From assembly GCF_004681965.1 (NCBI RefSeq), contig NZ_SMLL01000003.1:248001-312000 (forward strand): a DNA stretch of 64,000 nucleotides. Direction: 5' to 3'. The stretch comes from Ramlibacter rhizophilus. GTDB taxonomy: Bacteria > Pseudomonadota > Gammaproteobacteria > Burkholderiales > Burkholderiaceae_C. Below the pieces are notes generated by a model. That model was given only the letters and a program-made list of their open reading frames with translations. It was not told the origin of the DNA and did not search any database. Positions 9,221 through 17,067 of this stretch are shown here, piece by piece (position 1 is the stretch's first letter; the number at the start of each line of letters is the position of its first letter). The translations under genes were made by a program, and so were the position numbers.

Positions 9221-9799
9221 ATGAAGCCCGTCCTCCAGACCCTGATCTGCAGCACCCGTCCCGGCCGCGCCGGCCCCGCGGTGGCCCGCTGGTTCCACCA
9301 GGCCGCCAGCGACATCGGCAGCTTCGAGACCGAACTCGTCGACCTCGACGAGTTCAAGCTGCCGGTCTTCGACGAGCCCGAGCACCCGCGGCTTCGCAAG
9401 TACCACCATGAGCACACCCGCCGCTGGTCCGCCTCGGTGGGCCGGGCCGACGCCTTCGTGTTCGTGCTGCCCGAGTACAACTACAGCCCGCCGCCCTCGC
9501 TGCTCAACGCCATGGACTACCTGGTGGCCGAGTGGAGCTACAAGCCGGTGGCCTTCGTGAGCTATGGCGGCGTGGGCGGGGGCCTGCGCGCCATGCAGGC
9601 CGCGCGCCTCATGACCGCCAACTTCCGCATGGTCCCGATCCAGGAGGCGGTGCCGGTCTTCAACTTCCGCGAACAGATCGGCGCCGACGGCGTGTTCACT
9701 CCCAGCGAGCCGCAGCGCAAGGCGGTCGGCCCGCTGGTGGCTGAACTGCACAAGCTGGTCGGCGCGCTCAAGCCGCTTTACGCCCCGCCGAGCGCATAG
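9221..9799 (+). CDS. NADPH-dependent FMN reductase
   Basis: The 192-residue flavodoxin-like protein has the phosphate-binding loop STRPGRAGP near the N-terminus (residues about 11-19), PEYNYSPPPSLLNAMDYL in the middle and YGGVGGGLRAMQ later, all hallmarks of the NAD(P)H:FMN/quinone/chromate reductase family. It is likely a cytoplasmic FMN enzyme reducing quinones, azo compounds or free flavin. It stands alone on the plus strand; its last 32 bases overlap the 3' end of the convergent esterase gene, so the two transcripts are antisense at their ends. Confidence 0.85.
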   Translation: MKPVLQTLICSTRPGRAGPAVARWFHQAASDIGSFETELVDLDEFKLPVFDEPEHPRLRKYHHEHTRRWSASVGRADAFVFVLPEYNYSPPPSLLNAMDYLVAEWSYKPVAFVSYGGVGGGLRAMQAARLMTANFRMVPIQEAVPVFNFREQIGADGVFTPSEPQRKAVGPLVAELHKLVGALKPLYAPPSA

Positions 9800-10790
9800 C
9801 CTCCTGGCGCGCGAACTGGTCGGCGGCGAACGCCCAGGCCAGGCGCGAGGCGTCGGGTCCGCTCGGGTCGCTGTGGGTCACGCGGCTGCCGCCGCTCCAG
9901 GCGTGGCCGAGCCCGGTGATTTCCACCAGCCGGGCGACGGTGCGCGAGCGTGCTGCCTTGTAATCGGTCACGGTCATGGGGTAGCGCTTGCCGCGCTGCA
10001 CTTTCCGACCGGTGCCCGGGCGGGCACCCGCGGCCTGCGCCCAGCCCTGCACCGCAGCCAGCGCATTGCGCGTGTCCACGATGCGGTCGCTGCTGCCATG
10101 GATCACGAGCAGCGGCGGCCAGGCCGCCGCTGCCTGCACGGGTGCCTCGATGCCTTCGTTGACCGAGCCGCGCATCGCGCGCAGCGCGCCCATCGTCGAG
10201 TCGGCGCTCCCCGGTGGCACGCCCGAATGCATGACGACCGCGCGCACGCGAGCGGGGTGGCGCGTGGCCAGCAGCGCCGCCAGGCTGGCGCCGGCCGACA
10301 GACCCGCCACCGCCACCTGTTCGCGGTCGCCTCCGTGCAGCAGGCAGGCCTGGTCGATCGCGTTCAGCACCAGATCGACCTCGCCGAAGGCACGGCCGTT
10401 GCGCGTGTCGAACCAGTTCCAGCATCGCTGCTGGTTGGCCATGCGGTCCTGCTCCGGGTAGAGGACCAGGAAGCGCTCGCGCGCCGCGAGCTGGTTCATG
10501 CGCGTGGCGATGGCGAAGCTCTCGGCATCCTGGCCGCAGCCATGCAGCATGACCATGAGCGGAAGGCGTTCGCCCGCGGCCATGCCTGACGGGCGGAACA
10601 GGCGAAAGCGCCGCATCCCGGCCATGCCCATGCTCACGCCGGCGATCCAGGCGCCGTCACCGGGTACCGCACGGGCGCGTGTGCGGGCGGGCGGCGAAAA
10701 AGCTGCCGTGACGCTCGGCGCCGCCAGGCGCGAGAGGGTCAGGAAGTTGCGTTCGAGCGTCTTGGCCCAGGTGTGTCGTCGGCGTGGCAT
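9768..10790 (-). CDS. PHB depolymerase-family alpha/beta hydrolase (esterase)
   Basis: The 340-residue product belongs to the PHB-depolymerase/feruloyl-esterase (LpqC-like) alpha/beta-hydrolase family. The oxyanion region is VMLHGCGQDAESF, the nucleophile elbow is GLSAGAS (Ser), IHGSSDRIVDTRN contributes the acidic residue, and ITGLGHAWSGG supplies the catalytic His. Near the end, SGPDASRLAWAFFADQF-like residues match the family (here AWAFAADQF). There is no obvious signal peptide, so it may act on intracellular PHB or another ester. The start at 10790 (MPRRRHTWAK) is preferred over 10805 but not certain. It overlaps the FMN reductase gene convergently. Confidence 0.85.
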   Translation of the reverse strand: MPRRRHTWAKTLERNFLTLSRLAAPSVTAAFSPPARTRARAVPGDGAWIAGVSMGMAGMRRFRLFRPSGMAAGERLPLMVMLHGCGQDAESFAIATRMNQLAARERFLVLYPEQDRMANQQRCWNWFDTRNGRAFGEVDLVLNAIDQACLLHGGDREQVAVAGLSAGASLAALLATRHPARVRAVVMHSGVPPGSADSTMGALRAMRGSVNEGIEAPVQAAAAWPPLLVIHGSSDRIVDTRNALAAVQGWAQAAGARPGTGRKVQRGKRYPMTVTDYKAARSRTVARLVEITGLGHAWSGGSRVTHSDPSGPDASRLAWAFAADQFARQEAMRSAGRKAA

Positions 10791-10902
10791 GGCGTGCCGA
10801 CGCATTCTGGGGGCCGCAGGGGCGCGGGCCTGTCGGACCGAAGCGCGTGCTGGGAAGTTGCAGATAGCACGCGGGCTCCGTTCGCCCGAGGCTGGCGAAT
10901 GG

Positions 10903-10979
10903 CTTCGACAGGCTCAGCCCGAACGGTTCGGGATGGGCTCGCCTGCAGCCCGCCTCCGTTCGCCCTGAGCTTGTCGAAG
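10903..10979. repeat. Inverted pair of dispersed CTTCGACAGGCTCAG-type repeats
   Basis: One copy (CTTCGACAGGCTCAG...GAACGG) runs 10903-10926 and an inverted copy (CCGTTC...GAGCTTGTCGAAG) runs 10956-10979; a degenerate third copy lies around 10877-10900. The pair could fold as a long hairpin. It occupies most of the 225-base gap between the esterase start and the Bug receptor stop (10791-11015). The same element recurs at about 23.5, 26.1, 30.2 and 58.6 kb. Confidence 0.85.
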
Positions 10980-11015
10980 GGCTTCTGCAGCGACGGCCCG
11001 GACGGGGCGGTACGG

Positions 11016-12011
11016 TTATTCCGCCTTCGCGCCGGTGTCCTTGATCACCTTGCCCCAGCGCGGGATCTCCGAGCGGATCCAGGCGCCGAACTGCTCGGGC
11101 GTGGTGGCGACCACGTCGAACTCCATCTCGCGCAGGCGCTGGGTGACTTCCGGACTGCGCAGGATCTTCACCAGCTCGCGGTGATAGCGGTCCACGATGG
11201 GCCGGGGCGTGCCGGCCGGCGCGAGGAAGCCGATCCAGGACGTGGCCTCGAAGTCCTTGTAGCCCAGCTCGTTCAGCGTGGGCACGTTGGGCGTACTCGG
11301 AAACCGCTGCAGGCCGCTGGAGGCCAGGAGCTTGAGCTTGCCTTCCTTCACGAACTGCTGCACGTTGCCCGGCACCAGGAAGGCTGCCTGCACGTTGCCG
11401 GCAAGCAGGTCGGTCACGGCCGGCCCCGCGCCCTTGTACGGCACGTGCGTGATGTTGAAGCCCGCCGCCGACTTGAGCATCTCCATGGTCAGGTGCGAGG
11501 CGCTGCCCACGGCCACCGAGGCGTAGGAGTACTTGTTCGGATCGGCCTTGGCCTTGGCCACCAGGTCCTGGACGCTGTCGATGCCCGCGTTGGGGTTGAC
11601 GACCAGGTACTGCGGTGCCTTCACGGCCAGCGTGATCGGCTGCAGGTCCTTCACCGGGTCGTAGGGCATCTTCTCGAACAGGGTCGGGTTGATGGCCAGC
11701 GGGCCGTTGTAGCCCACGAGCAGTGTCAGGCCGTCCGGCGCCGACTTGGCCACCTGGTCGGCGCCGATGTTTCCGCCCGCGCCGGGCTTGTTCTCCACCA
11801 CCACCGGCTGCCCCAGGGCCTCCTGCAGCTTGGGCGCCACCAGTCGGGCCAGCACGTCGTTGGTGCTGCCGACGATGGGCACGACGATGCGCACCGGGCG
11901 GCTGGGCGCCCACTCGGCGGCGTTGCCCGGTGCGGGCGCCTGGGCCAGGGCGCCCGTGGCCAGCGCGCCGGCGGCCAGGGCGAGGAGGGTGCGTCGTTGG
12001 ACCTTGTTCAT
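11016..12011 (-). CDS. Bug/TctC-family periplasmic solute receptor
   Basis: The product has 331 residues. The signal peptide (MNKVQRRTLLALAAGALATGALAQA) carries a QRRTLLA twin-arginine-like start. Family motifs: RPVRIVVPIVGSTNDVLARLV, VVVENKPGAGGNIGADQVAK, ITHVPYKGAGPAVTDLLAGNV and LAPAGTPRPIVDRYH. It is the last gene of the minus-strand operon Rieske oxygenase, SDR, intradiol dioxygenase, Bug receptor, 40 bases after the dioxygenase stop, with AAAGGAGACAGC before the start. The context suggests it binds the aromatic acid degraded by that operon. No cognate TctA/TctB permease is encoded in the window. Confidence 0.9.
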   Translation of the reverse strand: MNKVQRRTLLALAAGALATGALAQAPAPGNAAEWAPSRPVRIVVPIVGSTNDVLARLVAPKLQEALGQPVVVENKPGAGGNIGADQVAKSAPDGLTLLVGYNGPLAINPTLFEKMPYDPVKDLQPITLAVKAPQYLVVNPNAGIDSVQDLVAKAKADPNKYSYASVAVGSASHLTMEMLKSAAGFNITHVPYKGAGPAVTDLLAGNVQAAFLVPGNVQQFVKEGKLKLLASSGLQRFPSTPNVPTLNELGYKDFEATSWIGFLAPAGTPRPIVDRYHRELVKILRSPEVTQRLREMEFDVVATTPEQFGAWIRSEIPRWGKVIKDTGAKAE

Positions 12012-12051
12012 GCTGTCTCCTTTTGAAGTGTTCGTCTGCGAGGGGGTGGCT

Positions 12052-12996
12052 TCAGTCGCGGCGTTCCAGCACCACCAGCGGCGCTCGCTCGCCCTCGGCC
12101 TTGCCGGTGATGGGCGCGGGCGGCAGGCTGTCGTCGCCGGGGGCGATGGTGAAGCGGTGCTCCAGCGTCCACCAGCGGCCCTGCACGTCGGCGTCGGGCG
12201 CGGGCTCGTTGTCGTGCGGCACGTAGCGGCCCACGAGGGTGCGGGTCACGCCGAACTGCACGTCGGTCTCCAGGTGCGGGTCGTCGTGCGAATACAGCTG
12301 CGAGAACTGCGTCTTGAAGCCCGGCTTGTGGATCATGAAGTGGATGTGCGCCGGCCGCAGGTTGTGGCGGCCCTGCGCGCGGATGAGGCCACCCACCGGG
12401 CCGTTCACCGGGATGGGATAGCCCGAGGGCTTGACGGTGCGAAAGCGGATGGTGCCCTGCGCGTCGGTGGTGAAGCGGCCGCGCAGGTTCATGTCGGCCT
12501 GCTGCGGGTCCTGGTTCTCGTAGTAGCCCTCGCCCGAGGCCTGCCACACGTCCACCTCGGCATCGGCCACCGGGCGGCCTTCGCGGTCCTGCACCCAGGC
12601 GGTCACGAAGACCGCATCGCCCGGCGTGGGCGAGCGCACGATGGAGCCGCCCTGCGGCGTGGCCGGCGAGCCCTGGCGCCAGAACGGGCCCATGAGGTTG
12701 GCCGTGGTCTCGCGGCGCTCGCCCTCGCCGTTGTTCATGAGGCATACGAGTGCCGACACGCCCAGGGAACCGGCCGCGAGCACCACCTCGTTGTGCGAGG
12801 GCGTGGTGAGCTGGCCGGCCTGCGCGATGAGGCCGCACAGGCGCCGGAACTCCGGCTCGGTGAGCTCGGTCTCCCGCACGAAGCCGTGCAGGTGCTTCAC
12901 CGCCGAGGCGAGCAGCCGGCGCAGGCGCTCGTCGGGCGTGCGCTCCACCTCGGCCAGCACGGCGCGGGTGAGGTCGTCGGGGGATTCGATGATCAC
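12052..12996 (-). CDS. Intradiol ring-cleavage dioxygenase (hydroxyquinol/catechol 1,2-dioxygenase type)
   Basis: The 314-residue product has the N-terminal helical dimerisation domain of catechol/hydroxyquinol 1,2-dioxygenases (RLRRLLASAVKHLHGFVRE) and a C-terminal beta-sandwich with the four Fe(III) ligands: Tyr in GEGYYENQD, Tyr in SGYPIPVNGPVG, and two His in RPAHIHFMI. It cleaves the ring between two hydroxyls, giving a cis,cis-muconate-type or maleylacetate-type acid. Similarity in style is closest to hydroxyquinol 1,2-dioxygenases, but the substrate is inferred. It lies 10 bases downstream of the SDR in an operon with a Rieske oxygenase that could supply the dihydroxylated ring. Confidence 0.9.
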   Translation of the reverse strand: MIIESPDDLTRAVLAEVERTPDERLRRLLASAVKHLHGFVRETELTEPEFRRLCGLIAQAGQLTTPSHNEVVLAAGSLGVSALVCLMNNGEGERRETTANLMGPFWRQGSPATPQGGSIVRSPTPGDAVFVTAWVQDREGRPVADAEVDVWQASGEGYYENQDPQQADMNLRGRFTTDAQGTIRFRTVKPSGYPIPVNGPVGGLIRAQGRHNLRPAHIHFMIHKPGFKTQFSQLYSHDDPHLETDVQFGVTRTLVGRYVPHDNEPAPDADVQGRWWTLEHRFTIAPGDDSLPPAPITGKAEGERAPLVVLERRD

Positions 12997-13006
12997 GGGG
13001 TCTTCC

Positions 13007-13798
13007 TCACTTCACGTGCAGCCCGCCGTCCACCACCAGCGTGGTGCCGGTGATGAAGGAGCCCTCGTCCGAGGCCAGCCACAGGATGGGGTAGGCGATC
13101 TCCATCGGCTCGGCCCAGCGCCCGAGGAGCGACGTGTCCTGCCGCTGGGTTTTCAGGTCCTCCACGCTCCTGCCCGCCGCGCGGGTGCGGTTCACGTGGA
13201 AGTCGGTGAGCGTGGAGCCGGGGCAGACCACGTTCACGCGCACGCCGTGGTCGGCTTCCTCGAAGGCCAGCGTGCGGGTCATGGCCAGCATGGCCGACTT
13301 GGTGGCGTCGTACAGGGCCATGCCCTTGCGGCCCTTGACCGCGTAGCAGGACGACACGTTCACGATGGCACCGCGGCCCGCGCGCCGCAAGAGCGGCAGC
13401 GCCGCGCGGCAGAACTGGGCGTTGCCCAGCATGTTCACGCCGATGACGGCCTGCCACTCCTCGGGCGTGGCCTCGGCGAACGAACTGTAGTTGCGCATGG
13501 CGGCGTTGTTCACCAGCACGTCCAGTTGCCCGAAGGCCTGCTCGCAGGCCCTCACCGCCGCGGTGGCGACGCCGGGGTCGGCCACATCGCCGGCCAGCAC
13601 CTCGATGCGGGCTTCGGGCCGCTCGGCGCGGACGGCCTGCGCCGTACGCTCCAGCGCGGCGGGGTCCAGGTCCACCAGCATCACGGCCGCGCCCTGCTCA
13701 CAGAAGAGGCGCGTCGTGGCGGCGCCGATGCCGCCGCCGCCGCCCGTGACCAGGGCGACCTTGCCGGCCAGGCGGCCGGCGGGGGTGGCCGCGCTCAT
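13007..13798 (-). CDS. SDR-family oxidoreductase (possible cis-dihydrodiol dehydrogenase)
   Basis: The 263-residue classical short-chain dehydrogenase has the Rossmann motif TGGGGGIG (residues about 20-27), NNAAM, the catalytic Ser in VNVSSCYA and YDATK as the Tyr/Lys pair, ending with TGTTLVVDGGLHVK. Its ATG at 13798 overlaps the stop of the Rieske oxygenase by four bases (ATGA), so the two are translationally coupled. By analogy with aromatic dioxygenase operons it may oxidise the cis-dihydrodiol to the diol that the downstream intradiol dioxygenase cleaves. That role is inferred from position; the SDR fold alone does not define it. A longer frame to 14785 is a shadow of the oxygenase. Confidence 0.88.
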   Translation of the reverse strand: MSAATPAGRLAGKVALVTGGGGGIGAATTRLFCEQGAAVMLVDLDPAALERTAQAVRAERPEARIEVLAGDVADPGVATAAVRACEQAFGQLDVLVNNAAMRNYSSFAEATPEEWQAVIGVNMLGNAQFCRAALPLLRRAGRGAIVNVSSCYAVKGRKGMALYDATKSAMLAMTRTLAFEEADHGVRVNVVCPGSTLTDFHVNRTRAAGRSVEDLKTQRQDTSLLGRWAEPMEIAYPILWLASDEGSFITGTTLVVDGGLHVK

Positions 13799-15081
13799 AC
13801 CGAGTACACCGGTTCGTCCTTGTCGTACACCAGGTGCACCTTGGCCCATTCCTGCGGCTTCTGCTCGCGCGGCAGCAGCACCCCGGCGGCGCGCACGTGC
13901 TGGGACTGCGCCGACAGCGCGGGTGGCTGCTGGCCCTGCGCGAGGCCGACGGTGGCGTCCCAGAGCATGCGGCGGGCCATCACGATGGCGCGGTCCGAGG
14001 GCAGCAGCTTCTCGGCCGAGTGGTCCTGGATGGGACCCATGCTTTCCTGCAGCGAGGCGTCCTGCGCGGCGAAGCCGAAGACGCCGCTGAAGGAGCGCCG
14101 CTCCTTCTGCGCCTTGCGGTCGATCAGGTAGTCGTTGTCCTTGTTCTGCACCGGCCGGAAGGTGCCGCCGGGCACGTTGGTGCCGGGCTCGTAGGCGCAG
14201 TGCACGCCCTTGCCTTCCTCCAGGTGGCGGCGCTCCTCGGCCGACAGCGGCTTGTCCGGGTGGAAGTTGATGCTCCAGGCCCAGCAGTTCTCGTCGTCGA
14301 TGGGCACCCACACATGGCCGCCCAGGGCGTGGTCGCCGAAGGGGGGGATCAGGTTGTACCAGGGGAAGATCCACTGCGTGACGCGCCAGTAGAAGGAGTC
14401 GGGCTCGCCCATGCGCTTGCCGAAGAGGGTCAGGCCCCCGTCGTGCTTTTCGATCTCGAAGGTGACGTTGCCGTCCTTCTTGATGTACTCGTTGGCCTTG
14501 GTGCCCTGGTGGAAGGGGTCGTCGTCCACCTCGAACTTGTGCACGAAGGACACGTGGCTGGTGTCGATGCCGCCTTCCATGGCCTGCAGGAAGTTGCACT
14601 CCTGCCAGCGCTTGGAGACGAAGACGTGGCTCTCGGGCAGGTTGGCCCATTCCACGCCGGGGGGCTCGGGCTGCTGGTCGGGCGGGCCCATGTAGGCCCA
14701 GAGCATGCCGGCGCGCTCCACGCAGGGATAGGCGGTGATGCCCATCTTGTCGCAGGCCTGCGGTGCCTGCGGCACGTCCACGCACTTGCCATGGATGTCG
14801 AACTTCAGGCCGTGGTAGGCGCAGCGCACGCCGCCTTCCTCGTTGCGGCCGAAATAGAGCGAGGCGCCGCGGTGCGAGCAGAACTCGCTGATCAGGCCCG
14901 GGCGGCCCTGCGTGTCGCGAAAGGCGAGCAGCTTCTCGCCCAGGATCTTCACGCGCACCTGGGGACCGTCCGGTTCGGCGATCTCGCTGGAAAGGAGGAT
15001 GGGCACCCAGTAGCGGCGCAACAGGTTTCCGGTGGGCGTGCCGGGGCCCGTGCGCACCAGCGTCTTCATCATGTCGTTCAT
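13795..15081 (-). CDS. Rieske non-heme iron aromatic ring-hydroxylating oxygenase, alpha subunit
   Basis: The 428-residue product has an N-terminal Rieske [2Fe-2S] domain (CSHRG near residue 68 and CAYHG near residue 87) and a C-terminal catalytic domain with a mononuclear iron site in GGIDTSHVSFVH (Asp/His/His). Length and the early N-terminus (LLRRYWVPILLSSEI) fit the phthalate 4,5-dioxygenase/LigXa-like branch, which works as an alpha-only oxygenase with a separate reductase. No reductase or ferredoxin gene is nearby, so electrons must come from elsewhere. It heads an operon with SDR, intradiol dioxygenase and Bug receptor, and a 9-bp inverted repeat (15090-15126) sits directly upstream as a likely IclR operator. 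Confidence 0.92.
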   Translation of the reverse strand: MNDMMKTLVRTGPGTPTGNLLRRYWVPILLSSEIAEPDGPQVRVKILGEKLLAFRDTQGRPGLISEFCSHRGASLYFGRNEEGGVRCAYHGLKFDIHGKCVDVPQAPQACDKMGITAYPCVERAGMLWAYMGPPDQQPEPPGVEWANLPESHVFVSKRWQECNFLQAMEGGIDTSHVSFVHKFEVDDDPFHQGTKANEYIKKDGNVTFEIEKHDGGLTLFGKRMGEPDSFYWRVTQWIFPWYNLIPPFGDHALGGHVWVPIDDENCWAWSINFHPDKPLSAEERRHLEEGKGVHCAYEPGTNVPGGTFRPVQNKDNDYLIDRKAQKERRSFSGVFGFAAQDASLQESMGPIQDHSAEKLLPSDRAIVMARRMLWDATVGLAQGQQPPALSAQSQHVRAAGVLLPREQKPQEWAKVHLVYDKDEPVYSV

Positions 15082-15089
15082 GGCAGCAG

Positions 15090-15126
15090 TGTCCGTAGTG
15101 CGATTTGCGTGTTCATTCTACGGACA
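15090..15126. promoter_or_regulatory. Candidate IclR operator upstream of the Rieske operon
   Basis: TGTCCGTAG (15090-15098) and CTACGGACA (15118-15126) form a perfect 9-bp inverted repeat with a 19-base spacer in the 59-base gap between the IclR stop and the Rieske start. The half-site CTACGGACA recurs exactly at 16005-16013 in the divergent promoter region of the same regulator. Confidence 0.6.
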
Positions 15127-15140
15127 TGCCGTGCCGAGGG

Positions 15141-15932
15141 TCAAGCCGGTGGCGCGGCGCCGCCCAGGGCTTCGGTCAGGCGGTGAGCCTGGGTGCGGAG
15201 GTACAGCCCGATCTCGTGCACCCGCTCCTCGGTCAGCCGCACGTCGGGGCCGAACACGCCCAGCGATCCGGCCACCTGCCCCTGCCCGTCAAAGAAAGGC
15301 GCCGCCACGGCGTAGGCGCCCTGGATCAGCTCGTTGTGGCCCATGGCGTAACCGCGCTCGCGCGTGAGCGCCATCTGCTCGCGCAGCCACCCCAGGTCGG
15401 TGGCCGTGCCGGCAGCCCAGGACTCCAGCTGCCCGGGCGCGAGCGACTGGTGCGCCAGGATGGCCCGGCCGCTGGCACCGCGCACCAGCCGCTCGCTGTA
15501 GCCGACCCCGCGCCGGAAGCTCAGGGGCTGCGGGCTGGGCATCTCGGCCAGGCACAGTCGCATCGGCCCGCGCGGCACGAACAGGGCCACCGTCTCCGAG
15601 GTGTGGGCCCAGGCCGCCTGCATGACCGGGCGGGCCAGGGCGCTCAGGTCCAGGCTGCTGGTCCACACGTGCGACAGCCGTGCGACGGCCGGCCCCAGGC
15701 GGAAGCGCTGCGGCTCGCCCGAGGAAGTCACGAAGCCGCGCTTTTCCAGGGTGTGCAGCAGGCGATAGAGGGTGGGGCGGCTGAGGCCCACGCGCTGCAC
15801 CAGGTCCGACACCAGCAGCTCGGTGTCGCCGGGGCCGAACGCGGCCAGCAGGTCCAGTGCACGCTCCACCGCGCGCACGCCTTCGGCGGATTTCTCCTGC
15901 ACCGGGTTTTTCTCTTCAGTTGCTTGTTCCAT
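15141..15932 (-). CDS. IclR-family transcriptional regulator
   Basis: The 263-residue protein has an N-terminal winged helix (GVRAVERALDLLAAFG, LSRPTLYRLLHTLEKRGFV, residues about 20-75) and a C-terminal IclR effector domain (ASGRAILAH, RERGYAMGHNELIQGAYAVAAPFFD, GSLGVFGP). I chose the ATG at 15932 (MEQATEEKN); an upstream start at 15992 would add 20 residues unlike the family and cover the promoter. It lies between the Rieske operon (same strand, downstream) and a divergent Bug receptor. Matching half-sites in both intergenic regions suggest it controls both units and perhaps itself. Confidence 0.9.
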   Translation of the reverse strand: MEQATEEKNPVQEKSAEGVRAVERALDLLAAFGPGDTELLVSDLVQRVGLSRPTLYRLLHTLEKRGFVTSSGEPQRFRLGPAVARLSHVWTSSLDLSALARPVMQAAWAHTSETVALFVPRGPMRLCLAEMPSPQPLSFRRGVGYSERLVRGASGRAILAHQSLAPGQLESWAAGTATDLGWLREQMALTRERGYAMGHNELIQGAYAVAAPFFDGQGQVAGSLGVFGPDVRLTEERVHEIGLYLRTQAHRLTEALGGAAPPA

Positions 15933-15996
15933 GGGGAGGGGGGGTGAATGCCCTGGGTTGACACCGTGCCCAGAGCCTGCCAAAAATCGCAAAGCC

Positions 15997-16013
15997 TGTC
16001 CACTCTACGGACA
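15997..16013. promoter_or_regulatory. Second candidate IclR operator
   Basis: TGTCC (15997-16001), 7 bases, GGACA (16009-16013) form an inverted repeat. The right side, CTACGGACA (16005-16013), is identical to a half-site of the 15090-15126 repeat. It lies between the divergent IclR gene (start 15932) and Bug receptor (start 16063). Confidence 0.5.
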
Positions 16014-16062
16014 GCTGGCTGGTTCCATCTTGATCCAGCTCAAACCAATCTCAGGAGACTAC

Positions 16063-17052
16063 ATGCTCAAACGCGCGTTCCTGCGGCGCCTGGTGCTCGG
16101 CGCCGGCGCGGCCGCCTGCGCCCTGTCGCTCACGCCGGCTGCCCTGGCCCAGGGCGACTATCCCAACAAGCCGGTGCGCATCATCGTGAGCTTCGCGCCG
16201 GGCGGCCTCACCGACCTGATCGCCCGCGCCATCCAGCCCAAGCTGCAGGAGGGCCTGGGCCAGCCGGTGGTGGTGGAGAACCGGCCCGGCGCCGGCGGCA
16301 CCGTGGCCGAAGCGCAGCTGGTGCGCGCCGCGCCCGACGGCTACACGCTGCTGCTGAGCGCGGACAGCGTGCCGGCCAACCCGCACCTGGTGCCCAACCT
16401 GCCCTACGACGCGCTGAAGGACATGACCCCGGTGGCGCTGCTCACGCGCATTCCGCTGGTCATGCTGGTCAACAACAACGTACCGGCCAAGAACCTCAAG
16501 GAGTTCGTCGCCTACGCCAAGGCCAACCCCGGCAAGCTGAGCTTCGCCAGCCCCGGCATCGGCACCAGCAACCACCTGTACTCGGAAGTCTTCAAGGACA
16601 TGGTGGGCATCGAGATGCCGCACGTCGCCTACAAGGGCGGCGGTCCGGCCATGACCGACCTCTTGGGCGGGCACGTGCAGGCGCTCCTCATCTCCAGCAC
16701 GCTGGCCGCGCCGCAGGTGGCCGCCGGCAAGGTCAAGGCCCTGGCCGTCACCAGCGACAAGCGCCTGGCCAAGCTGCCCGACGTGCCCACCTTCGCCGAG
16801 GCGGGCTACGCCGACTTCAAGCCGCAGCAGTGGAACGGCCTCTTCGTTCCCGCGGGCACGCCCGCGCCGGTGGTCGAACGCATCCGCAGCGAGTTCACCA
16901 AGGCCATCCAGTCGCCGGAGGTGCAGACCCGTCTGGCCGAGCTGAACGCCGAGCCGGTGATGAGCTCGCAGGCCGAGTTCGCCAGCATGCTCAAGCGCGA
17001 GACCGAGAGCCTGGGCAAGGTGATCAAGGACCGCGGCATCAAGGTGCAGTAA
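16063..17052 (+). CDS. Bug/TctC-family periplasmic solute receptor
   Basis: The product has 329 residues with an Arg-rich signal peptide (MLKRAFLRRLVLGAGAAACA, cleavage after ALA). Motifs: KPVRIIVSFAPGGLTDLIARAI, VVVENRPGAGGTVAEAQLV, LSFASPGIGTSNHLYSEVF, AYKGGGPAMTDLLGGHV and FVPAGTPAPVVERIR. Start at 16063 follows TCAGGAGACTAC. It is monocistronic: the next gene is convergent and ends 15 bases away. Because it is divergent from the IclR gene and shares its operator half-site, it is probably co-regulated with the Rieske/intradiol operon, giving that small regulon two receptors (this and 11016-12011). Confidence 0.9.
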   Translation: MLKRAFLRRLVLGAGAAACALSLTPAALAQGDYPNKPVRIIVSFAPGGLTDLIARAIQPKLQEGLGQPVVVENRPGAGGTVAEAQLVRAAPDGYTLLLSADSVPANPHLVPNLPYDALKDMTPVALLTRIPLVMLVNNNVPAKNLKEFVAYAKANPGKLSFASPGIGTSNHLYSEVFKDMVGIEMPHVAYKGGGPAMTDLLGGHVQALLISSTLAAPQVAAGKVKALAVTSDKRLAKLPDVPTFAEAGYADFKPQQWNGLFVPAGTPAPVVERIRSEFTKAIQSPEVQTRLAELNAEPVMSSQAEFASMLKRETESLGKVIKDRGIKVQ

Positions 17053-17067
17053 GGCCGAGGCTCCTCG

